Shown here piece by piece: positions 8,460 to 18,188 of a stretch of 41,841 nt of DNA. The notes under the pieces are model-generated. The model did not search any database and was not told where the DNA came from. It saw nothing but the letters and a program-made list of their open reading frames with translations. The stretch's first letter is position 1; every line of letters begins with the position of its first letter. Source of the stretch: Acidiferrobacteraceae bacterium (lineage in GTDB: Bacteria > Pseudomonadota > Gammaproteobacteria > Acidiferrobacterales > Sulfurifustaceae). Both the position numbers and the translations under genes were made by a program. Where the stretch lies: the NCBI GenBank assembly GCA_021323795.1, contig JAJPKH010000185.1, forward strand, positions 1-41,841, in the 5' to 3' direction.

Positions 8460-8915
8460 TCAGTTGGTCGCCTTTTGCGGCATCGCTTGCTTCTGTTCGT
8501 ACAGCGCTTCGAAGTTGATCGGATGAATGAGAAGCTGGGGGAAACCGCCTTTGCCGACGAGGTCGTTGATGGCCTCGCGTACGAAGGGCAGCAGAATGTA
8601 CGCGCCGCTGATTTCGAGCGCGCGCTGCAACGTCTCGCCTTCGATTCCAGCAACGCGAAACAATCCGGCCTGCTGCACTTCGACAAGAAAAATATTTTTG
8701 TCGCCCTGCTTCGCCGCCGCCGAAACCGTCAACACAACTTCGTGCAAACCCTCTGCTCCCGCGATCGCGGCTTGCTGCACCCCGAGCTGAATGTCGAGCT
8801 GTGGCGCCGCCTGCTGGAGGAACACGTGCGGTACCGCCGGAGACTCATAGGAAATATCCTTTATATAGATACGTTCGAGATTGAACTGGACCTCGTCCGT
8901 CGCGTCATCTGCCAT
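8460..8915 (-). CDS. secB: protein-export chaperone SecB
   Basis: A 151-residue acidic chaperone that keeps preproteins unfolded and hands them to SecA. Hallmarks are FNLERIYIKDISYESP near the N-terminus, HEVVLTVSAAAK in the middle and the block GGFPQLLIHPINFEALY near the C-terminus. The ATG at 8915 is preceded by AGGAGCG. It lies between the rhodanese gene and gpsA in one leftward group. In many gammaproteobacteria a glutaredoxin gene (grxC) separates the rhodanese gene from secB; here the 51-bp gap has no room for it. Confidence 0.97.
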   Translation of the reverse strand: MADDATDEVQFNLERIYIKDISYESPAVPHVFLQQAAPQLDIQLGVQQAAIAGAEGLHEVVLTVSAAAKQGDKNIFLVEVQQAGLFRVAGIEGETLQRALEISGAYILLPFVREAINDLVGKGGFPQLLIHPINFEALYEQKQAMPQKATN

Positions 8916-8966
8916 CGTTCGCTCCTGTAGAAAAACCGTGCGCGGTATCGGAAGGAAACCGCAGGC

Positions 8967-9377
8967 TTATTTTTCCAGCGGCAGATTTTCCTTTTCCCAG
9001 GCCGCTTGGCCGCCCGCCATAACGTAAACGGCCGGAAAACCGGACTTACATAACATTGTCGCCGCTTTCAACGCTCGATTGCCGCTGCGACAGACAAGAA
9101 TCAACGGCCGCTCCTTGTACTTGTTGAGCGACGTGAGTCGCTGCGCCAGCGACGACAGCGGCACGTTGACGGCGTTCGGTACGTGGCCGCCGGCGTATTC
9201 GCTCGGCTCGCAGACATCGATCACGACGGCCGATTCACGGTTGATCGACAACACGGACTGGGCCGGCGTCAAGCTCTTGATGCCATGCATGACTTGCATG
9301 AAGTTCGGCGCGACCAGCAGCGCCAATACGACGACCAGGGCAAGAAACAAATACCAATGATTGAGGACGAACTGCAT
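8967..9377 (-). CDS. membrane-anchored rhodanese-like protein (YibN type)
   Basis: A 136-residue protein with one N-terminal membrane helix (about residues 8-27) and a single rhodanese domain. The active-site loop is CRSGNRA, with the catalytic Cys near residue 97, preceded by VIDVCEPSEYAGGHVPNAVN, the usual first rhodanese motif with DV retained. The C-terminal GGQAAWEKENLPLEK matches the YibN group. Rhodanese domains carry persulfide sulfur; the physiological acceptor of this group is not settled. It heads the leftward group with secB and gpsA and is divergent from gpmI, with shared control DNA between 9378 and 9515. Confidence 0.9.
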   Translation of the reverse strand: MQFVLNHWYLFLALVVVLALLVAPNFMQVMHGIKSLTPAQSVLSINRESAVVIDVCEPSEYAGGHVPNAVNVPLSSLAQRLTSLNKYKERPLILVCRSGNRALKAATMLCKSGFPAVYVMAGGQAAWEKENLPLEK

Positions 9378-9515
9378 CGGCGATCGAGTGTGCCCGGCCG
9401 CGCAATTTTATTCGGCGACCTCGGCTACGGTTGTGGTTAGGGGATCGTGAGCGCTTATACGGCGCGGGGCGAAACAATATACAATAATGAACACTTTGAA
9501 AAGGCGAATGAATCC

Positions 9516-11102
9516 ATGAACGCCGCGCCGAGTTTCCCCAGACCGCTGATTTTGATCATTCTCGACGGCTGGGGCTTTCGCGAGGACCCGAAATACAACG
9601 CCATCGCCGCCGCACGCAAACCCACGTGGGAACGGCTGTGGACCTATCCGCACACCCTCCTCAATGCGTCCGAAGGCGCGGTCGGGCTGCCCGAGAAACA
9701 GATGGGCAACTCGGAGGTCGGCCACCTTAACCTCGGCGCCGGCCGCGTGGTGTATCAGGAGTACACGCGTATCAGCCGCGCGATACGCTCCGGGACGTTT
9801 TTTACCAACCCGGTTCTCACCGAAAGCGTCGATGCCGCGATCAAGAACAACCGTACGGTACACATTCTTGGCCTGCTCTCCCCGGGCGGGGTCCACAGTC
9901 ACGAGGATCAGCTGCATGCGATGGCGGAGCTCGCCGCCCAGAGGGGCGCGCAAGCGCTATATGTGCACGCCTTCCTCGACGGGCGGGACACGCCGCCGAA
10001 AAGCGCGGGACCGTCGATCGAGTCCATGGAGCGCAAGCTGACCGCGTTGGGCGTCGGTCGCATCGCATCGATTTGCGGGCGTTATTACGCGATGGACCGC
10101 GACAAACGCTGGGACCGCGTAGAGCGCGCTTACGATCTTCTGACCTTGGGTCGCGCGGAATACGCCGCACCCAAGGCCGAAGCCGCGCTCGAGGCCGCCT
10201 ACCAGCGCGGGGAGACTGACGAATTCGTAAAGCCGACGGCCGTCGCGCCGCCGGGCGAGCAGCCGGTACGTGTCGAGGACGGCGACACCGTCATTTTCAT
10301 GAACTTCCGTTCGGACCGCGCGCGCCAGTTGACGAGCGCATTCACTGACAGCGACTTCCAAGGTTTCGAGCGCAAGGCCGTACCGAAGCTCGCCGCGTTC
10401 GTGACGCTGACCGAGTACAACCCGAAGTTCAACGTCCGCGTCGCGTTCCCACCCGACCGGCTCACTAATATGTTCGGCGCCTATATCGCGGAACGCGGCA
10501 TGCACCAGCTGCGGATCGCCGAGACCGAGAAGTACGCCCACGTAACGTTTTTCTTCAACGGCGGCGTGGAAACACCGTACAGGAATGAGGACCGGATCTT
10601 AGTACCTTCGCCCAAAGACGTGCCGACTTACGACCTTAAGCCGGAGATGAGTGCGCCGAAGGTGGCGGAAGACATCGTCCGCGCCATCCGCAGCGGGAAA
10701 TACGAAGTCATCATCTGTAACTTCGCCAATGCCGACATGGTCGGCCACACCGGCAACTTCGACGCCGCCGTGCGCGCGATCGAGGCGGTCGATGCCGCGC
10801 TCGGACGCATACTGGAAGCGACGCTATCGGTCGGCGGGGAAATGCTGATCACGGCGGATCATGGCAATGCCGAGGAAATGTTCGATCCGGTCACCGGCCA
10901 GATGCACACCGCCCACACGACCAATCCGGTTCCCCTAATTTACGTCGGTCGCCCCGCTGCCATGGCCCCGGCAGGCGCGCTCGAGGATATCGCTCCGACG
11001 ATGCTGCGGCTGATGGATCAGCCGATACCCAAAGAGATGACTGGCAACGTGCTCGTCGAACTGCGGTCCGGCGCATCGGCTTCCACCAAGGCGCGTGGTT
11101 GA
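9516..11102 (+). CDS. gpmI: 2,3-bisphosphoglycerate-independent phosphoglycerate mutase
   Basis: A 528-residue alkaline phosphatase-superfamily enzyme, slightly longer than the usual 510-515, that interconverts 3- and 2-phosphoglycerate using Mn. Seen: [14 protein letters not shown] (metal Asp), [14 protein letters not shown] with the catalytic Ser, [30 protein letters not shown] and [12 protein letters not shown]. The ATG at 9516 was chosen over an in-frame GTG at 9447 because TATACAAT at 9478-9485 looks like a -10 box lying between them, and the 23-residue extension is not family-like. Its stop overlaps the envC start by 8 bp, so gpmI-envC-ctpA form one transcription unit, an order also seen in other proteobacteria. 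Confidence 0.95.
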   Translation: MNAAPSFPRPLILIILDGWGFREDPKYNAIAAARKPTWERLWTYPHTLLNASEGAVGLPEKQMGNSEVGHLNLGAGRVVYQEYTRISRAIRSGTFFTNPVLTESVDAAIKNNRTVHILGLLSPGGVHSHEDQLHAMAELAAQRGAQALYVHAFLDGRDTPPKSAGPSIESMERKLTALGVGRIASICGRYYAMDRDKRWDRVERAYDLLTLGRAEYAAPKAEAALEAAYQRGETDEFVKPTAVAPPGEQPVRVEDGDTVIFMNFRSDRARQLTSAFTDSDFQGFERKAVPKLAAFVTLTEYNPKFNVRVAFPPDRLTNMFGAYIAERGMHQLRIAETEKYAHVTFFFNGGVETPYRNEDRILVPSPKDVPTYDLKPEMSAPKVAEDIVRAIRSGKYEVIICNFANADMVGHTGNFDAAVRAIEAVDAALGRILEATLSVGGEMLITADHGNAEEMFDPVTGQMHTAHTTNPVPLIYVGRPAAMAPAGALEDIAPTMLRLMDQPIPKEMTGNVLVELRSGASASTKARG

Positions 11103-12288
11103 TTTCCGCCATCCTCGCATCGCTCGATGGCTCTTCGGCACGGCGCTCGGCGCCGCTATAGCGCTAGCCACCCATACCTTTGCCGACGAGCGTGAAGCCC
11201 AACTCGAGCGGTTGCGCGGACGCATCGAACGCTTGCAGCAGGACCTCAATGAAACCGTCGGCAAACGCGATTCCGCGCGCGACGCGTTGCAGGTGGAGGA
11301 ACGCCGCATCAACGATCTCATGCGCTCGTTGCGCGAAACCGATCTTCGCCTGACTCGGGACACCCGCGCCCTGGCGGACTTAAAGCGACGCGAACAGCGC
11401 GAGCAAACCGCTTTGCGTGAACAACTCCTTGCGCTCGAGGCCCAAGTCCGCGCCGCCTACAGCGTCGGCCGACAACCCTATCTCAAAATGCTGCTGAATC
11501 AGGAAAATCCGGCCGCTACTGCGCGGGTATTAGCCTATTACCGCTACTTCAACGAAGCGCGTGTCGCGCGCATCGCCGAAACCCAAGCAACGCTGGCAAA
11601 CCTCGATGCGCTTGAAAAAGAAATCGCGCAACACACGGACGACCTTGTCACCCTGCGCGCCGGCCAGGATCGCCAACGTCAGGCGCTCGAGGCATCGCGC
11701 GAGCGGCGCGCCGAGATGGTGGCGAATCTGAATCGACAAGTGACTACCCAAACGCAGGCCATCGCGCGCCTGCGAGCCGACGAAGAGCGGTTGGCGCGAC
11801 TGCTGCGCGAATTGAAAACGATACTCCCGGAAGCGAGTGTGCCTTTCCCCGGCCCGAGCGAGCGCTTTGCGTCCCTCAAGGGGCGACTGCCGCTACCGCT
11901 GTCCGGACAAATTACCGCGCGCTACGGCCAACCGAAGGGCGTCGGTGACATGACTTGGCGCGGTATTTTTTTATCGGGAAAACAGGGTCAAACGGTTCAT
12001 GCGGTGTCCCGCGGTCGCGTCGCCTTCGCCGATTGGCTGAGGGGTTTTGGGCTACTCTTGATTCTGGACCATGGGGATGGCTATATGACGCTCTATGGAC
12101 ACAACGAGGCCCTGCATCGTCGCGCCGGCGACTGGGTCGAGGCGGGACAATCCATCGCGGCGGTAGGCAATACGGGCGATGCACCGGGCACCGGCGTATA
12201 CTTCGAGATTCGGCACAACGGTATTCCCCACGATCCCCTGCAATGGTGCGCGACCGGTCGCGCTGGCACAGCGCGCCACCGGCGGTGA
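11095..12288 (+). CDS. envC: murein hydrolase activator EnvC (degenerate LytM domain)
   Basis: A 397-residue periplasmic protein. A signal sequence ([20 protein letters not shown]) is followed by about 220 residues of coiled coil rich in Arg, Leu, Glu and Gln (two segments, near residues 32-120 and 150-240), and then a C-terminal M23/LytM domain. The LytM zinc ligands are lost: the first His/Asp site reads [10 protein letters not shown] and the final HxH site is VYFEIRHNG. This matches EnvC, which activates the amidases AmiA/AmiB at the division site instead of cutting peptidoglycan. The GTG start at 11095 overlaps the gpmI end; no other start gives a signal peptide. ctpA follows after about 45 bp. 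Confidence 0.9.
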   Translation: MVDFRHPRIARWLFGTALGAAIALATHTFADEREAQLERLRGRIERLQQDLNETVGKRDSARDALQVEERRINDLMRSLRETDLRLTRDTRALADLKRREQREQTALREQLLALEAQVRAAYSVGRQPYLKMLLNQENPAATARVLAYYRYFNEARVARIAETQATLANLDALEKEIAQHTDDLVTLRAGQDRQRQALEASRERRAEMVANLNRQVTTQTQAIARLRADEERLARLLRELKTILPEASVPFPGPSERFASLKGRLPLPLSGQITARYGQPKGVGDMTWRGIFLSGKQGQTVHAVSRGRVAFADWLRGFGLLLILDHGDGYMTLYGHNEALHRRAGDWVEAGQSIAAVGNTGDAPGTGVYFEIRHNGIPHDPLQWCATGRAGTARHRR

Positions 12289-12333
12289 CTTCCAGACAGG
12301 ATGAGACAGGAATTATTGATGACGGAGTTGAAC

Positions 12334-13674
12334 ATGAAGTCTGCTGCACGTTACACCTTGGTCCTTTTGCTCGGCGTGTTCGTCGGTGCGGGCATCACCT
12401 TTGATATGACGGTGATGGCCGAACGCGAGCAGAGCAAGGCCACGCAATCCGCGCTCCCCATCGACGAGCTGCGGACGTTCAGCGAAGTCTATGCACGGAT
12501 CAAGTCCGACTATGTCGAGCCCGTCGAAGACAAAAAGCTGCTCGAGGAAGCCATCCAGGGAATGCTGGCGGGGCTCGATCCGCATTCGAGCTACCTGGAC
12601 GCCGAAGGCTTTAAGGATGTACGCGTCGAAACCGAGGGCCAGTTCGGCGGACTCGGTATCGAAGTGACGATGGAAAACGGATTCGTCAAAGTCGTCTCGC
12701 CGATCGAAGACACCCCGGCGGCGGCGGCGGGTTTAAAGCCCGGCGACCTCATCATTCGCTTGGACGATAAAGCCGTAAAAGGGATGCAGCTGACCGATGC
12801 GGTTCGGCTCATGCGCGGCAAGCCCGGCACCGACATCGTGCTGACGGTGGTGCGCGAGGGCAGCAGCAAGCCGCTTAAATTTACCGTCAGTCGCGCCGTC
12901 ATCAAGATCCAGAGCGTGAAGCAGCGCTTACTGGAACCCGGTTACGGCTACGTACGCATCACGCAGTTTCAGTCGGGCACCACCAAGGCGTTGACCGCGG
13001 CGGTGAAGAAGCTTGAAACCGACAATAAGGGCCCGCTCAAGGGACTGCTGCTTGACCTGCGCAACAATCCGGGCGGTGTGTTGAACGCGGCCGTCGGCGT
13101 CAGCGACGCATTTCTGGAAAAGGGGCTTATCGTCTACACGGAAGGTAGGGTCGCCGATTCCAAGCTCAGGTTCTCCGCGTCGCCCGGAGACATATTGAAC
13201 GGTGCGCCGATGGTGGTATTGGTGAACACGGGATCGGCGTCCGCGTCGGAAATCGTGGCGGGCGCGCTGCAAGACCATAAACGCGCCGTCATTATGGGAA
13301 CAAAGACCTTCGGCAAGGGATCGGTGCAGACCATCGTGCCGGTCAGCAATGGCGCGGCGCTCAAGCTAACCACCGCTCGCTACTACACGCCGGACGGCCG
13401 CTCGATCCAGGCCGCCGGCATCGTGCCGGACATACTCACGGAAGACGCGAAGATCACGCGCAACGACACGACCGGCCGCTTGCGCGAGGCGGACCTGTTG
13501 CGCCATCTCGAAAGCCCGAACAGCACGGAGAGCAAGCCGGTGGAAGTCCCGAAGCCGGCCGAGCCGGCGAGCCCGGCGTCAAAGACACCATCGTCGCCCG
13601 ACGAGGATTACCAACTGCAAGAAGGGCTGAACCTGCTGAAAGGCATCGCCATATTCCAGGCGAAGCGAAACTAA
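12334..13674 (+). CDS. ctpA: S41 family C-terminal processing peptidase (CtpA)
   Basis: A 446-residue periplasmic serine protease. An N-terminal membrane or signal segment (YTLVLLLGVFVGAGITF) is followed by an S41 N-terminal helical cap, a PDZ domain (FGGLGIEVTMENGFVKVVSP to about residue 180) and the tail-specific protease core. The core contains LDLRNNPGGVL, the catalytic Ser in GSASASEIVAGAL and the catalytic Lys in KTFGKGSVQT. A Pro/Ser-rich linker and a short YQLQEGLNLLKG tail end the protein, as in many proteobacterial CtpA enzymes. Three in-frame ATGs compete: 12301, 12319 (AGGA 7 nt before) and 12334 (GGAG 6 nt before). 12334 gives the usual family N-terminus, but the choice is uncertain. 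It follows envC in the same operon. Confidence 0.92.
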   Translation: MKSAARYTLVLLLGVFVGAGITFDMTVMAEREQSKATQSALPIDELRTFSEVYARIKSDYVEPVEDKKLLEEAIQGMLAGLDPHSSYLDAEGFKDVRVETEGQFGGLGIEVTMENGFVKVVSPIEDTPAAAAGLKPGDLIIRLDDKAVKGMQLTDAVRLMRGKPGTDIVLTVVREGSSKPLKFTVSRAVIKIQSVKQRLLEPGYGYVRITQFQSGTTKALTAAVKKLETDNKGPLKGLLLDLRNNPGGVLNAAVGVSDAFLEKGLIVYTEGRVADSKLRFSASPGDILNGAPMVVLVNTGSASASEIVAGALQDHKRAVIMGTKTFGKGSVQTIVPVSNGAALKLTTARYYTPDGRSIQAAGIVPDILTEDAKITRNDTTGRLREADLLRHLESPNSTESKPVEVPKPAEPASPASKTPSSPDEDYQLQEGLNLLKGIAIFQAKRN

Positions 13675-13703
13675 TCGGCAGTCGCAAACCCGAAAATAAT
13701 GAT

Positions 13704-14621
13704 TTAGCGGAAGTCGAAGCGCGTGCCGAAGAAAATACGGCTGTGGTCGGGCGAGTAAGGATCGAGGTTAGCGCCGTTCAACCCGTAACGCGCTTCGGCT
13801 TGCAGGCTCCAGTTCGGCTGCACCTGCCATTTCCAGCCGGCGGCGATCTGCGAGCGGTCGTCATAGGGACTCGCGAGGTAGTTCGGATCATCGGGACTGT
13901 AGAAGTTGCGCCGTAGACGATAGGAGAAGTAAGGCGTGTGGTCTTGCGCCACGCGCAGTTCCCCGCCCACCGAGAAACCGTAGTAGCGCCGGCCGAGGCG
14001 CTGATACGCATCGTCACGCGCGCTTTCATCGCCCACGAACACGCTGCCCGTCATTCCCGGTCGCAAACCACCCGACCACGTGCTCGTCCATGATAGCGCG
14101 GCGCGCGTGTCGAGCACGTCCAAGCTAGGTCCTATTTGCTGCGTTCCCGACGGTGTTTGCAAACCCCACGGGACTTCGCTGTATCCGGCCGACAACGCCA
14201 CCGTGTTGCTCGCGTCCACGCGGTGCCGCAATTTGATCCCGAATCCCGTCAATCTATTGTTCGGCGAACCGAGAATCGAAGACTCATCCGGACGGCCCGA
14301 GGGATGCAGGGCCCGGATCGGCACGGAGGTGTCGCCGGAACGCGAACCGACTTCGCCATAAAATCTGAGGGTGGTCGCATCGTTCAAGGACGGGACATCA
14401 CTCACATCCTCATCCGCGGTCCGCGCAGGCGCGAGGGATTTATACGCGTCAATACCGAACGTGAGGCGAGTATCGCCATTGAACAGGGAGGACGGGGTGC
14501 GAATCTGTCCGAGGCTGTCTCGCGTGGGGGTCTCATCGAACCAGCTGAACCTACCTGCCATGGCAAGGTTCGGCAGAACGAAGGTTAGGCCCGCAGCCAA
14601 ACTGATGTAGCGTTTATACAT
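13704..14621 (-). CDS. predicted outer-membrane beta-barrel protein, unrecognised family
   Basis: A 305-residue protein I do not recognise. It starts with a clear signal peptide (MYKRYISLAAGLTFVLPNLAMA|G). The rest shows alternating polar and aromatic strands of about 10 residues, for example TVALSAGYSEV, YGFSVGGELRVA, TPYFSYRLRRNFYSP and NWSLQAEARYGL. It ends in IFFGTRFDFR, resembling the aromatic C-terminal strand used for BAM-dependent assembly, although the last residue is Arg. It has no plug domain, OmpA domain or porin signature that I can see. Strand pattern and length suggest roughly 12 strands (inference). It is convergent with ctpA across 29 bp and has an AT-rich upstream region. 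It stands alone on its strand. Confidence 0.75.
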   Translation of the reverse strand: MYKRYISLAAGLTFVLPNLAMAGRFSWFDETPTRDSLGQIRTPSSLFNGDTRLTFGIDAYKSLAPARTADEDVSDVPSLNDATTLRFYGEVGSRSGDTSVPIRALHPSGRPDESSILGSPNNRLTGFGIKLRHRVDASNTVALSAGYSEVPWGLQTPSGTQQIGPSLDVLDTRAALSWTSTWSGGLRPGMTGSVFVGDESARDDAYQRLGRRYYGFSVGGELRVAQDHTPYFSYRLRRNFYSPDDPNYLASPYDDRSQIAAGWKWQVQPNWSLQAEARYGLNGANLDPYSPDHSRIFFGTRFDFR

Positions 14622-14693
14622 CTTTGTCAGTAAAACAACTAAAAATACTCTGATTCAAATACTATCACACGCATTGCCAGCCGTCCCATCGCG

Positions 14694-16367
14694 TTAGTCC
14701 CGCATTCCCCCCGCGCGGTCGGCTCGTTGCCCGGGCCTCCCGCGCCAAAGTAACCATATTCCAGCGATTCCAGCTGCAACGCTGCCGAACATCGGGAAAT
14801 TGGCCCACTCGTTATAGTGGCCCATGCCTGAAATCGTCACCGCAACGAGCAAGAAACCGGCACCCGCCCACGCACCATAGCTTCGGCGTTCGTTTTCTCG
14901 TACTTGCTCGCGCAACTTCGCGAGCTCCGCTGACTTCTCGTGTAGCTCGGCCGCGCGGGTGCGCTCTAGCGTCTCATAAACAAGACCCGGCAGGCGTGGC
15001 AGCCAATCCCACCATTTGGGAGCCTCTTCGCGCAACGCCTTCAGTAAGGCACGAGGTCCTAAGTTCTCGCGCGCCCACTCTTCCAGGTAAGGTTTAGCGG
15101 TCACCCAAAGGTCGAGGTCCGGATAAAGTCGGCGACCCAGGCCCTCGATGTTAAAAAGGGTCTTCTGCAACAACACGAGCTGCGGCTGAATCTCCATATT
15201 GAATTGTCGAGCCGTTTGGAAGAGCTGGAGCAACAGCCGGCCGAAGGAAATGTCCTTGATGGGGCGGGCAAAAATAGGCTCGCACACCGTACGAATAGCG
15301 GCTTCGAACTCTCCGACCGGTGTATCGGCCGGAACCCAGCCCGCCTGCACGTGGGCGTGTGCGACCGCACGGTAATCACGGTTAAAAAACGCGAGGAAGT
15401 TGAGCGCCAGATATCTCTTATCCTCTTTGCCCAAAGTGCCCATGATGCCGAAATCCACGGCCTGATATTGACCTTCGGGCGATACAAAAATGTTCCCCGG
15501 ATGCATGTCCGCGTGAAAAAAGCCGTCGCGAAACGCTTGTGTGAAGAAGATCTCCACACCGTTATGCGACAGCTCCTTGAAATCCACGCCCGCCGCTTTC
15601 AGCGCATCGATATTGCTGATCGGGATACCATGTATGCGCTCCATCACCAGCACCTCGCGCCGGGTCAGGTCCCAAAACACCTTCGGCACATAAAGCAGGC
15701 TCGAATCGGCGAAGTTCGCCCGCAGCTGACTCGCATTCGCCGCTTCGCGACGCAGGTCGAGCTCGCTGTAGATGGTTCGCCGAAATTGGTCCATCACCTC
15801 GACCGGCCGCAATCTCGGCCCATCGGGCAAGTATCGATGCGCCAAGCGCGCGAGCAGGTACATGAGCTCCAGATCGCGCGCTATTACCGTTTCGATTCCC
15901 GGACGCAACACCTTAACGGCGACTTCGGTACCGTCGTGCAGCTGTGCAATGTGAACCTGCGCGACCGAAGCGGAGGCGATCGGTTGCGTGTCGAACTGCC
16001 GGAAGTTAGCACTAAGAGGCGCGCCAAGCGCTTCGGCGACAATCCGCTCGGCCTGCTCGCCGGGAAACGGCGGAACCTGATCCTGCAGTTTGACCAACTC
16101 CTCGAAGATATCCTCGGGCAGGAGGTCCGGCCGCGTCGAGACCACTTGTCCGAACTTCACGAAGACCGGGCCGAGCTCCTCCAATGCCAACCGCAGGCGC
16201 ACGCCGCGCGGCGCTCGACGCCGCGCGACCAGTCGGCCCGGCAGTAAGCGCAGTAACAGCCGGTAGGGACCGAGCAGATGGATGGCGGCGACGAATTCGT
16301 CGAGATCGTGCTTGACGAAAATGCGCGTGATGCGCGTAAGCCGCCGCAGCTGTCGCAGACGCCGCAT
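14694..16367 (-). CDS. ubiB: ubiquinone biosynthesis regulatory ATPase/kinase-like protein UbiB
   Basis: A 557-residue ADCK/ABC1-family protein (Escherichia coli UbiB is 546). The diagnostic KxGQ loop appears as FVKFGQVVSTRPDLLP. The protein-kinase-like core has EVAVKVLRPG, VMERIHGIPIS, HADMHPGNIF and AVDFGIMG. Two C-terminal hydrophobic helices (AGFLLVAVTISG and VAAGIAGIWLLW) anchor it to the membrane. The family supports assembly and function of the coenzyme Q complex. The ATG at 16367 overlaps the ubiJ stop in TAATG. A longer open frame upstream exists only because it runs through ubiJ in another frame. Confidence 0.97.
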   Translation of the reverse strand: MRRLRQLRRLTRITRIFVKHDLDEFVAAIHLLGPYRLLLRLLPGRLVARRRAPRGVRLRLALEELGPVFVKFGQVVSTRPDLLPEDIFEELVKLQDQVPPFPGEQAERIVAEALGAPLSANFRQFDTQPIASASVAQVHIAQLHDGTEVAVKVLRPGIETVIARDLELMYLLARLAHRYLPDGPRLRPVEVMDQFRRTIYSELDLRREAANASQLRANFADSSLLYVPKVFWDLTRREVLVMERIHGIPISNIDALKAAGVDFKELSHNGVEIFFTQAFRDGFFHADMHPGNIFVSPEGQYQAVDFGIMGTLGKEDKRYLALNFLAFFNRDYRAVAHAHVQAGWVPADTPVGEFEAAIRTVCEPIFARPIKDISFGRLLLQLFQTARQFNMEIQPQLVLLQKTLFNIEGLGRRLYPDLDLWVTAKPYLEEWARENLGPRALLKALREEAPKWWDWLPRLPGLVYETLERTRAAELHEKSAELAKLREQVRENERRSYGAWAGAGFLLVAVTISGMGHYNEWANFPMFGSVAAGIAGIWLLWRGRPGQRADRAGGMRD

Positions 16368-16942
16368 TATTTTCCGCCCGCCAGCCGTTCCAGACGTTTT
16401 TCCAGCCGGTCGGTATCGGCGCGCAGGCCGTCGACCGCGCGCAAAAATTCCTGCACCCGTTCGCGCTTGGCGAGCACGAACGCCTCTTCCTTGAGATATT
16501 CGGCGCCGTCGAGTCCGAGCGTGCGAATGGCGTCCCGATTCCACTCTAGGAGCCGGCGCGCGAAACGCGCGAGCTGATGCGCCGGCACGTCGCCGATAAC
16601 ACCGGCAAGCCCTTCCTCCCAATCGGGAGAGAGACGCGAAAAGAGATTCTGAAAACGTTGACCGAGTTGGATGTCGCCGCGGATGGTGAGCGCATCGGAA
16701 ACCGCAGGACCGCGAAATACCTGATTGAGGAAGACGCTCGCGGTTCCGCTGATCGTCACATCCGGCAATCCGTCGTATTCGCGCCGTACGTTAATCGCAT
16801 CCATCGACGGAAATACATAAAGCCGCAACGGCTCATGCTCGGCCGCGACTTCGAGCAAGATGACCTTGCCGTGCAATTCGCCGAAGCGGCGCGCGGTGTC
16901 AGGGTCGAGGCGCAATACCCGGTTTATGACAGCGTCGAGCAA
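16367..16942 (-). CDS. ubiJ: ubiquinone biosynthesis accessory factor UbiJ (SCP2 domain)
   Basis: A 191-residue protein with an N-terminal SCP2-type lipid-binding domain (about residues 1-115; LRLYVFPSMDAINVRREYDG, DVTISGTASVFLNQVF and IRGDIQLGQRFQNLF) and a helical, charged C-terminal tail ending in a coiled coil (RADTDRLEKRLERLAGG). UbiJ with UbiK scaffolds the soluble ubiquinone-synthesis complex and binds its lipid intermediates. Position between ubiE and ubiB is diagnostic for gammaproteobacteria. The start is a TTG at 16942: no ATG or GTG exists in frame upstream, and internal starts would cut the SCP2 fold. It begins 38 bp after ubiE. Confidence 0.9.
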   Translation of the reverse strand: MLDAVINRVLRLDPDTARRFGELHGKVILLEVAAEHEPLRLYVFPSMDAINVRREYDGLPDVTISGTASVFLNQVFRGPAVSDALTIRGDIQLGQRFQNLFSRLSPDWEEGLAGVIGDVPAHQLARFARRLLEWNRDAIRTLGLDGAEYLKEEAFVLAKRERVQEFLRAVDGLRADTDRLEKRLERLAGGK

Positions 16943-16980
16943 GCGTTCGGGCGCGCTCTTCGGATTCTCGTCCGGCCGGT

Positions 16981-17742
16981 TCAGAATTTATAACCTCGGT
17001 GCAGGGCGACGATGCCGCCGCTCAGATTGTAATAATTCACCCGCTCGAAACCCGCCTGCCCCATCATGCCGGCGAGCGTCTGCTGATCCGGATGGCGGCG
17101 GATTGACTCGGCAAGGTAACGGTAACTCGCTTCGTCGCCGGCGACCATGCGGCCGAGCAACGGCAGGACATTGAAGGAATACGCGTCGTAAAGCGGCTGC
17201 AACCGGGCAACCGTCACGCGCGAGAACTCGAGCACGATCAGGCGTCCCCCCGGCTTCAGCACGCGGAACATGGAGCCGAGCGCCCGATCGAGATGGGTTA
17301 CGTTGCGCAGACCAAAGGCGATGGTGACACAATCAAAATAGTCGTCGGGAAACGGCAGGCGTTCGGCATCGGCTCGAACGAAGTCGACGTTCCCGACGAT
17401 ACCGCGGTCCGCCAAGCGCGCGCGGCCGACGTCCAGCATCGCCTCGTTGATGTCGCTCAATACCACCCGTCCCACCGCGCCGACTCGCGGCGCCAAAAGC
17501 GCCGTCATGTCGCCGCTTCCGCCGGCGACATCGAGCACTTTGTCGCCCGCGCGCACCCCGCACATCGACGCGGCAAATCGCTTCCACAGACGATGTACGC
17601 CGAAGGACATGAGGTCGTTCATCAGGTCGTAGCGTCCGGCGACGGAGCGAAACACGCGACCCACCAGGCCGCTTTTCGCCGATGCCGGTACTTCGCGGAA
17701 ACCGAAGTGGGTCGTGGGATCGTTCTTATTGTTGCCGGACAT
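16981..17742 (-). CDS. ubiE: demethylmenaquinone/demethoxyubiquinol C-methyltransferase UbiE
   Basis: A 253-residue class I SAM methyltransferase that performs C-methylation in ubiquinone (and, where present, menaquinone) synthesis. The family signatures are [18 protein letters not shown], the SAM loop [42 protein letters not shown] and [13 protein letters not shown], with [18 protein letters not shown] near the end. It starts 3 bp after the DUF971 gene, giving the conserved order DUF971-ubiE-ubiJ-ubiB. Confidence 0.98.
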   Translation of the reverse strand: MSGNNKNDPTTHFGFREVPASAKSGLVGRVFRSVAGRYDLMNDLMSFGVHRLWKRFAASMCGVRAGDKVLDVAGGSGDMTALLAPRVGAVGRVVLSDINEAMLDVGRARLADRGIVGNVDFVRADAERLPFPDDYFDCVTIAFGLRNVTHLDRALGSMFRVLKPGGRLIVLEFSRVTVARLQPLYDAYSFNVLPLLGRMVAGDEASYRYLAESIRRHPDQQTLAGMMGQAGFERVNYYNLSGGIVALHRGYKF

Positions 17743-17745
17743 AAA

Positions 17746-18126
17746 CTAGGCGACGTCGGAAGGCGGGCGGCGTTGATGCCCGGATTGTTCGAGCCGCGCA
17801 AGATATTCGCTCCATAAACGCTCTTGGTTTAAGGCCAGATGATGCAGCCATTCCCATGAATAGAGACCGGTGTCATGACCGTCGCTGAAACAAAGGCGGA
17901 CGGCATACGCGCCTACCGGCTCGATCTTCGTGATGTTGACGTTTTCCTTGCCGACCTGCAGCACCTCTTGGCCGGGGCCATGGCCGCGAACTTCGGCGGA
18001 CGGGGAGTAAACGCGTAGAAATTCGCACGGCAGTTGATAGCGGCCGCCGTCGTCGAAGGCAACCTCGAGTACGCGCGACTTCTGATGCAGCTTAATTTCG
18101 GTGGGTCGGACAACTTGCTTGCGCAT
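17746..18126 (-). CDS. DUF971 / gamma-butyrobetaine hydroxylase-like N-terminal domain protein
   Basis: A 126-residue small protein. The fold family is recognised by PTEIKLHQKSRVLEVAFDDG, YQLPCEFLRVYSPSAEVRGH and VGAYAVRLCFSDGHDTGLYSWEWLHHL, close to the N-terminal domain of gamma-butyrobetaine hydroxylase. The function of stand-alone bacterial members is not established; the gene is usually found just upstream of ubiE, as here. The ATG at 18126 has GGAAC upstream. An in-frame start at 18189 would add 21 residues of unrelated sequence. It heads the leftward ubi operon and is divergent from phoB. Confidence 0.88.
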   Translation of the reverse strand: MRKQVVRPTEIKLHQKSRVLEVAFDDGGRYQLPCEFLRVYSPSAEVRGHGPGQEVLQVGKENVNITKIEPVGAYAVRLCFSDGHDTGLYSWEWLHHLALNQERLWSEYLARLEQSGHQRRPPSDVA

Positions 18127-18188
18127 GATCGTTCCATGCTGGTGGCAACGGAAATGATACGGTGCGGCCCGCGCCACCGCACGCGCCA

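Noticed and set aside
16368-16622. An 85-residue N-terminal extension of UbiB
   Set aside because: The extra text lies inside ubiJ in another frame, and the TAATG junction gives the normal UbiB start.
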